Shown here in pieces: positions 1 to 8,427 of a DNA stretch of 64,000 bases. The translations under genes and the position numbers were made by a program. The DNA comes from Rhodoferax potami. GTDB lineage: Bacteria; Pseudomonadota; Gammaproteobacteria; Burkholderiales; Burkholderiaceae_C. The DNA is taken from the NCBI RefSeq assembly GCF_032193805.1, contig NZ_JAVBIK010000001.1:3493001-3557000 (forward strand). The letters are read 5' to 3'. Position 1 is the stretch's first letter. The number at the start of each line of letters is the position of its first letter. Below the pieces are notes generated by a model that worked only from the letters and a program-made list of their open reading frames with translations, did no database searches and was not told where the DNA came from.

Positions 1-559
1 GGCGGGCATGGCAGGCCTCAGTGGAATGCCGGCACACTGGCAGCGCGGCGGTTTGCATTTCCACAGGCCGCTGCTTCAGGTTGCCGGCAAGACATTGCGT
101 GAGTGGTTGGCGCAGCAAGGCGAATCATTCGTAGACGACCCTACCAACGCGGATGTCCGTTACACCCGCAACCACATTCGTGCCCAAGTGATGCCGGCAC
201 TGGAGACTGTGTTTCCGCAGTTTCGCGATACCTTCAGCCGCAGTGCGCGACATGCTGCGCATGCGAACACGCTTTTGGAGGAGTTGGCATCTGAAGACTG
301 GACCAAAGTTGCGCACGCCGAGATGCAATTGCCGCTGATCCGGCCTTTGCAAGCCATATCTATTGCGCGCCAAGCCAATGTCATTCGCCATTGGCTTAAA
401 ACGCTGTATGGCGAGATACCGCAAGCGGCACAGCTATCTGAGCTGCTGCGTCAGATCAAGGCCTGCACCACCCGAGGCCATCGCATTCATTTGAAGGTCG
501 GCTCTGGCCATGTACAGCGGCGGGGAAGTACGTTGGTCTGGTTGAAAGAGCTTAAATAG
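1..559 (+). CDS. tilS: tRNA(Ile)-lysidine synthase, C-terminal part (partial)
   Basis: The frame is open from the left edge, so only the 3' part of the gene is present, about 185 codons. TilS converts cytidine 34 of the CAU-anticodon tRNA-Ile to lysidine in the cytoplasm, which switches the tRNA to AUA decoding. The fragment carries the conserved TilS block DDPTNADVRYTRNHIR, preceded by a RPLLQVAGKTLREW segment, both characteristic of the region after the catalytic N-terminal domain. The P-loop ATPase domain lies upstream of the window. The C-terminus is short, without the long extra domain of the E. coli protein. The next gene on this strand is a tRNA, about 100 bp away. Confidence 0.9.
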   Translation, partial: AGMAGLSGMPAHWQRGGLHFHRPLLQVAGKTLREWLAQQGESFVDDPTNADVRYTRNHIRAQVMPALETVFPQFRDTFSRSARHAAHANTLLEELASEDWTKVAHAEMQLPLIRPLQAISIARQANVIRHWLKTLYGEIPQAAQLSELLRQIKACTTRGHRIHLKVGSGHVQRRGSTLVWLKELK

Positions 560-643
560 GTGCTTGTGCGCCGATGAAATGTGGCTCTCACGCAAGCTTT
601 TGTGATGAAGGTACGCGAGTTTGGAAAAAAGCGCCCAGACTCA

Positions 644-652
644 TGCGATAAT
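644..652 (+). promoter_or_regulatory. Extended -10 promoter for tRNA-Ser
   Basis: TGCGATAAT is a good extended -10 element (TGn followed by a TATAAT-like hexamer) that would place transcription start about 5 bp before the mature tRNA. No -35 hexamer is well placed; the A-rich stretch at 621-630 may substitute for it. Confidence 0.5.
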
Positions 653-663
653 TCTGGCTGCTA

Positions 664-756
664 GGAAACGTGACCGAGTGGCCGAAGGTGCTCCCCTGCT
701 AAGGGAGTATGGGGTGTAGAGCCTCATCGAGGGTTCGAATCCCTCCGTTTCCGCCA
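664..756 (+). tRNA. tRNA-Ser (anticodon GCT)
   Basis: The acceptor arms GGAAACG (664-670) and CGTTTCC (746-752) pair fully. They are followed by discriminator G and an encoded CCA. The anticodon stem CTCCC/GGGAG encloses CTGCTAA, giving anticodon GCT for serine AGC/AGU codons. The long variable arm is the class II type expected of tRNA-Ser, and the T-loop GTTCGAATC is canonical. Confidence 0.97.
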
Positions 757-762
757 AAAATG

Positions 763-796
763 AAAAAAGCCCATGTCAATCATGGGCTTTTTTTTG
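763..796 (+). terminator. Intrinsic terminator after tRNA-Ser
   Basis: A stem GCCCATG/CATGGGC with a 5-nt loop is flanked by an A-run and followed by an eight-T tract. It starts a few bases past the CCA end and separates the tRNA from the HAD gene. Confidence 0.88.
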
Positions 797-828
797 TCCG
801 AAATTCCGGATGGCAGGAGGTATTCACC

Positions 829-1281
829 ATGCGCATTATTTTTCTGGACTTCGATGGCGTACTCCACAAAGCGACAGAGATCGTCGATTGGCCGACCTCC
901 GGGCTCAGCCTGAGTGAGTTTTCCGAACGCTTGCAGCTTTTCTATTGGGCACCGTATCTGGCCGGGCTCTTGGAAGCGCACCCTGAGGTGCAAATCATCA
1001 TCCATTCCACCTGGCGCAAGCAGTGCTCTGTGGAGCAAATGCAGGTCTTGTTGGGCCCACTGGGCCCTCGTGTATTGGGAATGACCCACCGTGGGTTGTT
1101 ACGGGTGGAGTCGATAGCTGACGCCATCAAACGCCACGATATCGAGGACTACCTTATCCTAGACGATGATGCAGGCGCGTTTCCCGAGGGTACGACCGGT
1201 TTGGTTCTGTGTGACCCACTCACCGGTGTTTCAGATCCTCACACTTTGGCGCGCATCGAAGCCTGGTTGAAACGCGCATAG
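829..1281 (+). CDS. Small HAD-superfamily protein
   Basis: A compact 150-residue protein of the HAD fold, resembling the HAD domain found in Swiss Army Knife RNA-repair proteins. Motif I is DFDG (D7 and D9). A motif II-like HSTWRK lies near residue 60 and a motif IV-like LILDDDAG near residue 115. These give the acidic cluster for Mg2+-dependent phosphoryl chemistry. The start at 829 is chosen because AGGAGG sits 8 bp upstream; reading further back would run into the tRNA and its terminator. No cap domain is visible and the substrate is unknown. It stands alone, with the next gene convergent, so context gives no role. Confidence 0.78.
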   Translation: MRIIFLDFDGVLHKATEIVDWPTSGLSLSEFSERLQLFYWAPYLAGLLEAHPEVQIIIHSTWRKQCSVEQMQVLLGPLGPRVLGMTHRGLLRVESIADAIKRHDIEDYLILDDDAGAFPEGTTGLVLCDPLTGVSDPHTLARIEAWLKRA

Positions 1282-1332
1282 CGCTTCTTTGGTAGCGATG
1301 CCTGCACTCTGCTGGCGTTTTGTCGGCTACTT

Positions 1333-1974
1333 TTAAAAGGTGATGCCTGCGGGGTTAGACGGGGAGGGCGCTGTTGGTCGGGGCAGCTCTGCAGGCTCAA
1401 TGGGCGGCTTGGCCGCTTCTGGCGCTTTCGCAGGTGCTGCTTTCTGGATGCTCACCAGAGGCGTAGCTGCCGGATAGCGATAGGTTTTTGGCAGAATGGA
1501 GTCTTTCGGATAGCCTGCCGCATCCAGATACTGCACCCATTCCGCGTCTGAATAGCCTTTGAGTTTTTGCCCACCGATGGTGGCAAACGGCAACGTGGAT
1601 TCGCCAGAGAGCCGTTGCAACGCCTCGTTGTCTTCCGCGTTGGAGACGGTTTTTTCGTTGAAGGGAACACCGCGGGACTTCAACAAGGTGCGGCCGGAGT
1701 CACAAGGAGCGCATTGTGCAGAGGTATACAACGTGACAGGAAATTTGGCCACGATCTGGCGCAGCTCATAAGGCAGGCCTGCGGTGGCACCCGCTCCCCC
1801 TGCATTGGCCGCTTGTACGTTTGCGCCGCCTGCTGCCTGTGCTGCGCTAGGGGGCTTGTCGGAGAAAGTCACCTTGCCATCCGGCCCCACAATTTTGTAT
1901 ACCCCTTGTGCCTGAGCCAGTCCGGTTAAAGACGCGGCGATCAATCCGATGGCGATGGTAGTTCGAGTCTGCAT
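1333..1974 (-). CDS. Exported glutaredoxin-fold protein with DUF4124 N-terminus
   Basis: A 213-residue periplasmic protein. The signal peptide ends AQAQ near residue 23. A short DUF4124-like segment (VYKIVGPDGKVTFSDKPP) follows, then an Ala/Gly-rich linker and a glutaredoxin/thioredoxin-like domain from about residue 78. Its CAPC motif (C88, C91) is the expected redox pair, and TLPFATIGG resembles the cis-proline loop. The C-terminus is Pro/Ala-rich. The start at 1974 puts the signal peptide at the very N-terminus; two earlier ATGs give 6 more residues. A disulfide-exchange role is inferred from the fold. It lies just downstream of prlC on the same strand. Confidence 0.75.
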   Translation of the reverse strand: MQTRTTIAIGLIAASLTGLAQAQGVYKIVGPDGKVTFSDKPPSAAQAAGGANVQAANAGGAGATAGLPYELRQIVAKFPVTLYTSAQCAPCDSGRTLLKSRGVPFNEKTVSNAEDNEALQRLSGESTLPFATIGGQKLKGYSDAEWVQYLDAAGYPKDSILPKTYRYPAATPLVSIQKAAPAKAPEAAKPPIEPAELPRPTAPSPSNPAGITF

Positions 1975-2031
1975 GATCGTAGAGGGCATCAATAGGTGTA
2001 AAAAACTAAAAAGGCAGCAGGGGAGCGGTGT

Positions 2032-4089
2032 TTACTGTACGGACATTCCTTGGTGCCGCAACAGCGCATCGATGGACGGCTCCCGACCCCGGAATGCTTT
2101 GAAGGACTCCATGGCCGGGCGACTTCCACCGGCCTCCAGGATCGCGGTGCGGTAGCGTTCGCCGGTTTTGGGGTCGGCTGTTCCATCCGCCGCGGCGGTT
2201 TCCTCGAAAGCCGCATAGGCATCTGCGCTGAGCACTTCCGCCCACTTGTAACTGTAATAGCCCGCAGCGTATCCGCCCGCGAAAATGTGACTGAATGTGT
2301 GCGCCGAGCGGCTCCAGCTCGGAGATTGGAGCACGGCGACTTCGGTGCGCACCTGCTGCAGCAAGGGCATGATGTCGTCGCCGGGCGTGTGCTGCGAGTG
2401 CAGCAGCATGTCGAACAATGCGAACTCAATCTGGCGCAGTGTCTGCATGCCACTTTGGTAGTTCTTGGCGGCCAACATCTTGTCAAACAATGCGCGGGGC
2501 AATGGTTCACCAGTGTCGACGTGGGCAGTCATGTGCTGGAGCACATTCCATTCCCAGCAGAAGTTTTCCATGAACTGGCTAGGTAGTTCCACGGCATCCC
2601 ACTCGACACCGCTGATGCCCGACACATCGCGCTCGTTCACCTGGGTGAGCATGTGGTGCAGTCCATGACCGAACTCGTGGAACAGGGTGGTCACGTCGTC
2701 ATGTGACAGCAAAGCCGGTTTTTTGACGCCATTCACTTCAACACCATCGGCAAAGTTACAAACCAGGTGGGCCACCGGGGTTTGCAGGGTGCCGGTGTCT
2801 GGGCGCAGCCAACGGGTGCGCACGTCGTCCATCCAGGCGCCACCGCGCTTGCCGCTTCGGGCGGTCGGGTCCAGGTAAAACTGGCCGATCAGGCTGCGGC
2901 CTTGCGGGCCGACGCGCTCCATGCGGTAGAACTGGACGCCGGGATTCCAGACCGGTGCGGTGTCGGGGCTGATTTCCACATCGAACAGCGTTTCGATGAT
3001 TTTGAACAAGCCGGCCAGCACTTTGGGGGCGGTGAAGTACTGTTTGACCTCCTGCTCGCTGAAGGCGTAACGGGCTTCTTTGAGTTTTTCCGAGATGTAG
3101 GGCCAATCCCAGGGCTGCGGGTCGTTGAGCTGCAACTCATCTTTCGCAAACGCGCGCAGGTCAGCCACATCCTTTTCGGCGAACGGACGAGCCTTGCGGG
3201 CCAAGTCGCGCAGGAACTGAATCACGGTATCTGGGGAGTCCGCCATTTTGGGCACTACCGACAGCGTGGCAAAGTCGGGGTAGCCCAGCAACTGGGCCTC
3301 TTCTTTGCGCAGGGCCAAGATGCCGTTGATCACGTCCGTGTTGTCGAACTTGCGAAACTCCTCGGCCGCTTCCTGGGACGCACGGGTTGCATAGGCTCGG
3401 TACAGCATGCCCCGCAGTGCGCTGCTGGTCGCAAACTGCATGACCGGCAGGTAGCACGGCATTTTGAGGGTGAGTTTGTAGCCTTCCTTGCCTTCGGCTT
3501 CTGCGGCACTGCGGGCAGCTTGCACCACATCGGCCGGTACACCATCGAGTTCTGCCAGGCTGGCGTAGTAGCTGAAGGCGTCGGTGGCATCGAGTGTGTT
3601 CTCGCTGAACTTCTGTCCCAGTTCTGCCTGCTTTTCCTGGATTTCGGCAAAACGTTCGCGCGCTGCGCCTTGCAGGTCCGCGCCACCCAGCACAAAGTTG
3701 CGCACCGCGTTTTTGTGGGCCTGCAGTTGCTCCGGGTTCAAGGTGGCTTTGTCAATGGCCTTGTACTTGGCAAACAGGCGCTCGTCTGCACCTAGGCGCG
3801 TCCAGAACTCGGTCACTTTGGGCAGCGCCTCGTTGTAAGCAGCTCGCAGCTCAGGGCTATCAGCGACGCTGTTGAGGTGGCTCACGGCGCCCCAAGACAA
3901 ACCCAAACGCTCGGTAGCGACATCGAGTACCGATGCGATAGCTTTCCATTCGGCAGGAAAGTCGTCTGCTGTCACCTGCTGCAACGCTGCATCGGCCTGT
4001 GCCAGCAGCGCATCCACCGCAGGGCCGACTTCCGCCGGGGCGATTCGGTCAAAAAGGGGCAGGGGCGCGTTTTGGAGCAGTGAATTCAT
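2032..4089 (-). CDS. prlC: Oligopeptidase A (M3 family metallopeptidase)
   Basis: A 685-residue cytosolic zinc endopeptidase of the thimet oligopeptidase family (M3A), the usual length for OpdA/PrlC. The zinc site FHEFGHGLHH is intact, with H471, E472 and H475, and the third ligand Glu is probably in GVEWDAVELPSQ about 25 residues on. The enzyme degrades short peptides, including cleaved signal peptides. The N-terminal PLFDRIAPAEVGPAV block is typical. It is followed on the same strand by the glutaredoxin-like gene and preceded by folD about 50 bp upstream, so co-transcription with folD is plausible. Confidence 0.93.
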   Translation of the reverse strand: MNSLLQNAPLPLFDRIAPAEVGPAVDALLAQADAALQQVTADDFPAEWKAIASVLDVATERLGLSWGAVSHLNSVADSPELRAAYNEALPKVTEFWTRLGADERLFAKYKAIDKATLNPEQLQAHKNAVRNFVLGGADLQGAARERFAEIQEKQAELGQKFSENTLDATDAFSYYASLAELDGVPADVVQAARSAAEAEGKEGYKLTLKMPCYLPVMQFATSSALRGMLYRAYATRASQEAAEEFRKFDNTDVINGILALRKEEAQLLGYPDFATLSVVPKMADSPDTVIQFLRDLARKARPFAEKDVADLRAFAKDELQLNDPQPWDWPYISEKLKEARYAFSEQEVKQYFTAPKVLAGLFKIIETLFDVEISPDTAPVWNPGVQFYRMERVGPQGRSLIGQFYLDPTARSGKRGGAWMDDVRTRWLRPDTGTLQTPVAHLVCNFADGVEVNGVKKPALLSHDDVTTLFHEFGHGLHHMLTQVNERDVSGISGVEWDAVELPSQFMENFCWEWNVLQHMTAHVDTGEPLPRALFDKMLAAKNYQSGMQTLRQIEFALFDMLLHSQHTPGDDIMPLLQQVRTEVAVLQSPSWSRSAHTFSHIFAGGYAAGYYSYKWAEVLSADAYAAFEETAAADGTADPKTGERYRTAILEAGGSRPAMESFKAFRGREPSIDALLRHQGMSVQ

Positions 4090-4139
4090 GGTGCCAGAGT
4101 GTGTGAGGTGAATACAGGTCAGATACGGGCGAGGGCGGA

Positions 4140-5018
4140 TTAAACAAGCCCCCGTGCAGCCGCATCCCGCTCGGCCGACTCCATGGTGTTGACCAGCAGC
4201 ATAGTGATGGTCATCGGGCCGACGCCGCCGGGCACCGGGGTGATGTGGCTGGCGACGGTGCTCACGCCGGCAAAGTCGACGTCGCCGCAGAGTTTGCCTT
4301 CGTCGTTGCGGTTCATGCCCACATCGATCACTACTGCGTCGGGCTTGACCATATCGGCCGTCAAAACATTACGCTTGCCGACGGCAGCCACCACCACGTC
4401 GGCCTGCAGGGTCATGGCTTTAAGGTCGGGTGTCGCGCTGTGGCAGATGGTGACGGTGGCATTTTTTTGCAGCAACATCATGGCCATGGGCTTGCCCACG
4501 ATATTAGAGCGGCCGATGACTACTGCATGCTTGCCGCGCAGGTCGTAGCCGATGCTCTCGAGCATCTTCATGCAGCCATAGGGCGTGCAAGGCCAGAAAC
4601 CGGGCTGACCGACCATCAAGGCACCAGCGCTGGCGATGTGGAAACCATCCACATCTTTGGCGGGGGCAATGGATTCGATCACCTTGTTCGCATCAATATG
4701 GGCGGGGAGTGGCAGCTGCACCAGAATGCCGTGGATGGCAGGGTCATTGTTCAAGGCTTCGATCCGCGCCAGCAATGCGTCCTCGGTCATGGTGGCTTCG
4801 TATTTTTCGAGCACCGAGTGCAAGCCTGCGTCTGAGCAGGCTTTGACTTTGTTGCGCACATAGACCTGGGAGGCCGGGTTGTCACCAACCAGTACTACGG
4901 CTAGACCGGGCGTGAGCCCTTTGGCTTTGAGCGCTTCGGTGCGGCGCGCGACATCCGCGCGGAGTTGGGCGGCGAGGGCGTTGCCATCGATGATTTGGGC
5001 GGTGTGGGAGGTGGTCAT
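4140..5018 (-). CDS. folD: Methylenetetrahydrofolate dehydrogenase/cyclohydrolase
   Basis: Bifunctional FolD, 292 residues, interconverts 5,10-methylene-THF, 5,10-methenyl-THF and 10-formyl-THF with NADP. The active-site YVRNKVKA (Y53 and K57), the PAKDVDGFH loop, the nucleotide-binding [12 protein letters not shown] and the C-terminal [11 protein letters not shown] are all present. The start lies 14 bp past the end of a dispersed element that carries a terminator-like stem (5032-5089), so folD is probably insulated from the response regulator gene upstream and needs its own promoter. Confidence 0.96.
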   Translation of the reverse strand: MTTSHTAQIIDGNALAAQLRADVARRTEALKAKGLTPGLAVVLVGDNPASQVYVRNKVKACSDAGLHSVLEKYEATMTEDALLARIEALNNDPAIHGILVQLPLPAHIDANKVIESIAPAKDVDGFHIASAGALMVGQPGFWPCTPYGCMKMLESIGYDLRGKHAVVIGRSNIVGKPMAMMLLQKNATVTICHSATPDLKAMTLQADVVVAAVGKRNVLTADMVKPDAVVIDVGMNRNDEGKLCGDVDFAGVSTVASHITPVPGGVGPMTITMLLVNTMESAERDAAARGLV

Positions 5019-5031
5019 TCCGGATCTTGAA

Positions 5032-5089
5032 GTAAAAACGCCCGCAGCGGAGGCAGAGCGGGCGCGAGTAGCTATAAAAGTGATAGCGT
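5032..5089 (-). repeat. Dispersed ~58-bp element, copy A (terminator-like)
   Basis: In element orientation it reads GCTATCA, an A/T core, ATAGCTACTCGCGCCCGC, a loop, then GCGGGCGTTTTTAC. The CGCCCGC/GCGGGCG stem followed by five Ts makes an intrinsic terminator between the response regulator gene and folD. It begins in the last codon of the response regulator gene. Confidence 0.75.
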
Positions 5090-5715
5090 CAAGTTTTGGG
5101 GGCGTTTTGGCCGAGTGCGATTTTCAGCAGATCGGCCACGGTGTTGGCGCTGAGCTTTTCCATGATGTTGGCGCGGTGCGCCTCCACCGTCTTGATGCTG
5201 ATGCCCAGGTCGTCGGCGATTTGCTTGTTCAGGCGACCCGCAACAATGCGCTCCAGCACTTGGCTTTCACGCAAGGTGAGTTTGGCGAGCAGTGCGTCGC
5301 GGTTCACAGCCAGCTGGTAGTCGGCAAAGGTGTCTTTGGCGTGTTCCAGCATGCGCTCAACCAAGCCCACCAGCTGCTCTTCATTGAAAGGCTTCTGGAT
5401 GAAGTCCATCGCGCCTTTTTTCATGCTATCGACCGCCATGGGCACGTCGCCGTGGCCGGTGATGAACACGATAGGCAGAGGCGATTTGGTCTCAATCAAG
5501 CGGGTTTGCAGCTCCAGCCCGGTCATGCCGCCCATCCGGATGTCAACAATCAGGCAGGCGACTTCGCGCGCGTCGTAGCGGCTCAAGAAAGATTCTGCGG
5601 AGTCGAAGCAACGTACCCGGTACCCCTTGCCCTCCAGCAACCATTGCAGCGAATCGCGCACTGCTTCGTCATCATCGACTACGTAAACCGTTCCTTTTTT
5701 AGGGATCAAGCTCAT
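5089..5715 (-). CDS. FixJ/NarL-type response regulator
   Basis: A 208-residue response regulator with an N-terminal receiver (acidic pair in [10 protein letters not shown], phospho-acceptor D58 in LIVDIRMGG, Lys in [10 protein letters not shown]) and a C-terminal LuxR-type HTH from about residue 140. Recognition-helix region: [20 protein letters not shown]. The receiver resembles FixJ and TodT. It begins 4 bp after the sensor kinase stop, so the two form a cognate pair. The pair is divergent from aceE, which suggests, without proving, that pyruvate dehydrogenase is a target. Confidence 0.9.
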   Translation of the reverse strand: MSLIPKKGTVYVVDDDEAVRDSLQWLLEGKGYRVRCFDSAESFLSRYDAREVACLIVDIRMGGMTGLELQTRLIETKSPLPIVFITGHGDVPMAVDSMKKGAMDFIQKPFNEEQLVGLVERMLEHAKDTFADYQLAVNRDALLAKLTLRESQVLERIVAGRLNKQIADDLGISIKTVEAHRANIMEKLSANTVADLLKIALGQNAPKT

Positions 5716-5719
5716 TCAG

Positions 5720-8263
5720 TTATCCGAGGTTGGGTTGGGAGGGCGGCTCCGAGAAAGTCAGCGTGCCGTTGTCGTTCAAGGGCACCCAGAAAGAGAATCT
5801 GCAGCCCACAACGTCGGGCCCATTGTAGATGTTCTCCGCCGTCATTCGGCCCAGGTGCGACTCCACGATCGAGCGGCACAAAGACAGCCCGATCCCCATG
5901 CCATCGGCCTTGGTGGAGTAGAAGGCTTCATACAGCCGTGCCATGACTTCCGGCGCCAAGCCCTTGCCGGTGTCTTGGACCGAAAACTCGACCACGGGCT
6001 TGCCTTCAATGCGCTTGGGCCCGACCCGCAGCTCCACGATGCGGTCGGATGTTTGGCGCAGGGCCGAGTCAATCGACTCTGCTGCGTTTCGCAGCAGGTT
6101 GACCAGCACTTGCTCAATCAAAATCGGGTCCACCATCACCATGGGAATGCGGGCTGCGACATAGGGGTTGAGCCGGACATTGAAGCGACGCAACTCAATT
6201 TCAGCCAGCTCCACCGCCTCTGCCACCATGGTGGTGACCTCGGACAGGGTGCGGTTGGGCTCGCTGCGCTTCACAAAGCTGCGGATGCGCTGAATGATTT
6301 GCCCTGCACGTTGGGCTTGTTTGGCCGTCTTTTCAAGGGCGACCAACAGGTCCGGCTCCGAGATCTGTTTGTCTTTGATGCGGGAGACCATCCCGTTGCA
6401 ATAGTTGTTGATCGCGGTGAGTGGTTGGTTGAGCTCGTGGGCCACACTGGAGGCCATCTCGCCCATGGTGATCAGGCGGCTTGCGGTTTGCGCCCGTTCA
6501 GTCTGGATGGCTGCTTGCTCTTCGGCCAAGCGACGCGTTGTGATGTCGGTGGCAATCACCATTTGGGCAAGGCGGCCATCGACCCAGCTCAGGTAGCGGG
6601 TACGCACCTCCAGCCATTTCCCAAGTGCGGTGATAAAAATCTCGGCGCTTTCGGAGTCGCTGTCTTGCAGGGTGGTGGTGGGCAGGCCCGCAAAAGAGTC
6701 CACACTGTCGTCGGAGTCGTGATTGGTCGGGCTGCTGGGCATGCCTGCTTCCGCCACCAATTGCAAATGCCCGCCGGCCTGCACGCCAAACCACTGGCGG
6801 TACAGCTTGTTGGCAAACAGCAGCTCATCACTGCCCAAGGGGGCGACCGAGATGGACGCGTCCAAGGCTTCCAGCACCGTGGTGAACCGCTGGTGCGAGG
6901 CGGTAAGTTGCTCGCGCACCCGGTTTGGCTCGGTGATGTCGGTCATCGATGTCACCCAGCCGGTCTGGGTGCCAATGGCATCAATCAGCGGGGAGACATA
7001 AAGCCGTGCATCAAACAAGCTGCCGTCTTTGCGCTTGACGCGCACTTGGATGCCGCCCGGGGTGGCGTTTCCGGTCAGCTCTTCCTCCAAGCGGGCTGCC
7101 ACGTGTTCACGCTCGCTATCCGGCCAGTAGGGGAACGGCGCGGTGCGGCCGACCAGATCGGACTCTGTCCAGCCGGTCATCTGGCAGAAGGCAGCATTCA
7201 CATAGGTGATGCGCCCTTGCAAGTCCATGGCTCGCATGCCGGTCAGCATCGAGTTCTCCATGGCGCGGCGGAAGTTGGTTTCCGACATCAAGGCTTGCTG
7301 GGCCTGCAAGCGGCGGCGGGTGTGGCGCCAGTTGGCGATCAACATCCAAGCCGTCAAGATACTCAGTGCACTCACCAGCCAAAAAAGTCCGCTGCCGATG
7401 ACGCCCAGCGAAGCGCGATAGGCCTGCGCCCGGATCACCAGGCCGGACCCCACGGGCGAAACCGGCATGGAGTACTCGTTGCTCGGGGCAGCCCAAGGCA
7501 AGAACCGGCTCACCAGCTTGCGGGTGGGGATGCTGGTTCCAGCCAAAAGGCGACCGCTGGAGTCTTGGAGGGAGATCGCGTAGCGGGCAGACACCTCAGA
7601 CGGAACGCCATAACGGTACAAGCCATCGACCGAGTACTCGGTAATCAATACGCCCGAAAAGCGATTTTTGGCATTCAGCGGGATCAGCAGCTGTAGCAGA
7701 GGCCCTTCGTCTTTATTTTGAGGCGGCTGCACGTACAGCAGCTGGTTCAGCTGGCGGGCGAGCGTGTAGCCGGCATCGCGGTCTTCCTTTACCAAGACAT
7801 CGCCCGGCATTTGGTAAGGGCCTGACGAGTTGGCGCCCATGCCCAAGCTGGCACGGGTGCGCTTTCGGTCGTCCACCCAGGCGAGTGCTTGCACTTCCGG
7901 GTACTGGTCGACCAGGTTGGATGCGCGGGATTTGAATTCCGAAACATCCAGCTCTCCGGTACTGATTTCTTGCGCGATTCGGCTGATTTGCTCTTGCCGC
8001 TCCAGGAGCCGCAGGCGCAAGCGCTGCTGGGTGTATTCGACATCGCGTTGAACGGCTTCTTGCTCGCGGTCCATCTCTTCGAGCCGCAGGTACCCCAAGG
8101 CGGCAACGATGGCCGCAAAAAACAACATCACAGCGGCCAGAGGGGCCAGCATGGCGACCCGGTCTTGGCGGTGGGGTGTTAGCCGGTGCCACCAGCGTTT
8201 GGCGCCATCCACCGTCGGGATGCTGAGCGGCTTGGGTAAGGAAATCACTTTGGAAAAAGGCAT
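5720..8263 (-). CDS. PAS-domain membrane sensor histidine kinase
   Basis: About 847 residues. There is a membrane helix near residues 35-55, a periplasmic sensor region to about 285, and a second helix (GLFWLVSALSILTAWMLIA). Two cytoplasmic PAS domains follow, the first with NSMLTGMRAMDLQGRITYVN, then HisKA with phospho-acceptor His in SSVAHELNQPLTA, and an HATPase with EQVLVNLLRNAAES and DTGKGL boxes. The layout resembles FixL/DctB-type kinases. I start it at the ATG at 8263 rather than at the upstream TTG, though no strong ribosome site precedes it. The ligand is unknown; the first PAS shows no obvious heme histidine, though I could not align it. Confidence 0.88.
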   Translation of the reverse strand: MPFSKVISLPKPLSIPTVDGAKRWWHRLTPHRQDRVAMLAPLAAVMLFFAAIVAALGYLRLEEMDREQEAVQRDVEYTQQRLRLRLLERQEQISRIAQEISTGELDVSEFKSRASNLVDQYPEVQALAWVDDRKRTRASLGMGANSSGPYQMPGDVLVKEDRDAGYTLARQLNQLLYVQPPQNKDEGPLLQLLIPLNAKNRFSGVLITEYSVDGLYRYGVPSEVSARYAISLQDSSGRLLAGTSIPTRKLVSRFLPWAAPSNEYSMPVSPVGSGLVIRAQAYRASLGVIGSGLFWLVSALSILTAWMLIANWRHTRRRLQAQQALMSETNFRRAMENSMLTGMRAMDLQGRITYVNAAFCQMTGWTESDLVGRTAPFPYWPDSEREHVAARLEEELTGNATPGGIQVRVKRKDGSLFDARLYVSPLIDAIGTQTGWVTSMTDITEPNRVREQLTASHQRFTTVLEALDASISVAPLGSDELLFANKLYRQWFGVQAGGHLQLVAEAGMPSSPTNHDSDDSVDSFAGLPTTTLQDSDSESAEIFITALGKWLEVRTRYLSWVDGRLAQMVIATDITTRRLAEEQAAIQTERAQTASRLITMGEMASSVAHELNQPLTAINNYCNGMVSRIKDKQISEPDLLVALEKTAKQAQRAGQIIQRIRSFVKRSEPNRTLSEVTTMVAEAVELAEIELRRFNVRLNPYVAARIPMVMVDPILIEQVLVNLLRNAAESIDSALRQTSDRIVELRVGPKRIEGKPVVEFSVQDTGKGLAPEVMARLYEAFYSTKADGMGIGLSLCRSIVESHLGRMTAENIYNGPDVVGCRFSFWVPLNDNGTLTFSEPPSQPNLG

Positions 8264-8365
8264 TTCCCAAGTGTAGGGGAGGGGGCTGGCGTGACACGTA
8301 AGCAAGTGCTGCAAAGCAGCATAAATATTTCAACAGGTGAAACGCATGGGCATGATTTGAAATTG

Positions 8366-8410
8366 TGGCGTAAATATGCGAAACTAGATCACTCGCACTA
8401 AATTACGCCA
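8366..8410. promoter_or_regulatory. Inverted repeat upstream of aceE
   Basis: TGGCGTAAAT (8366-8375) and AATTACGCCA (8401-8410) are an inverted pair matching at 9 of 10 positions, with 25 bp between arms. They end 17 bp before the aceE start, in the gap shared with the divergent sensor kinase. This is a candidate operator for the neighbouring response regulator or a PDH repressor. The AGGAGG ribosome site follows at once. Confidence 0.5.
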
Positions 8411-8427
8411 AGCATTAGGAGGCATCG

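Noticed and set aside
709..828. N-terminal extension of the HAD protein
   Set aside because: It would read through the 3' part of tRNA-Ser and its terminator; a strong ribosome site exists at 829.
1282..1332. Ninth copy of the dispersed element after the HAD gene
   Set aside because: Only the TTTGGTAGCGA part resembles the element; the second stem and T-run are missing.
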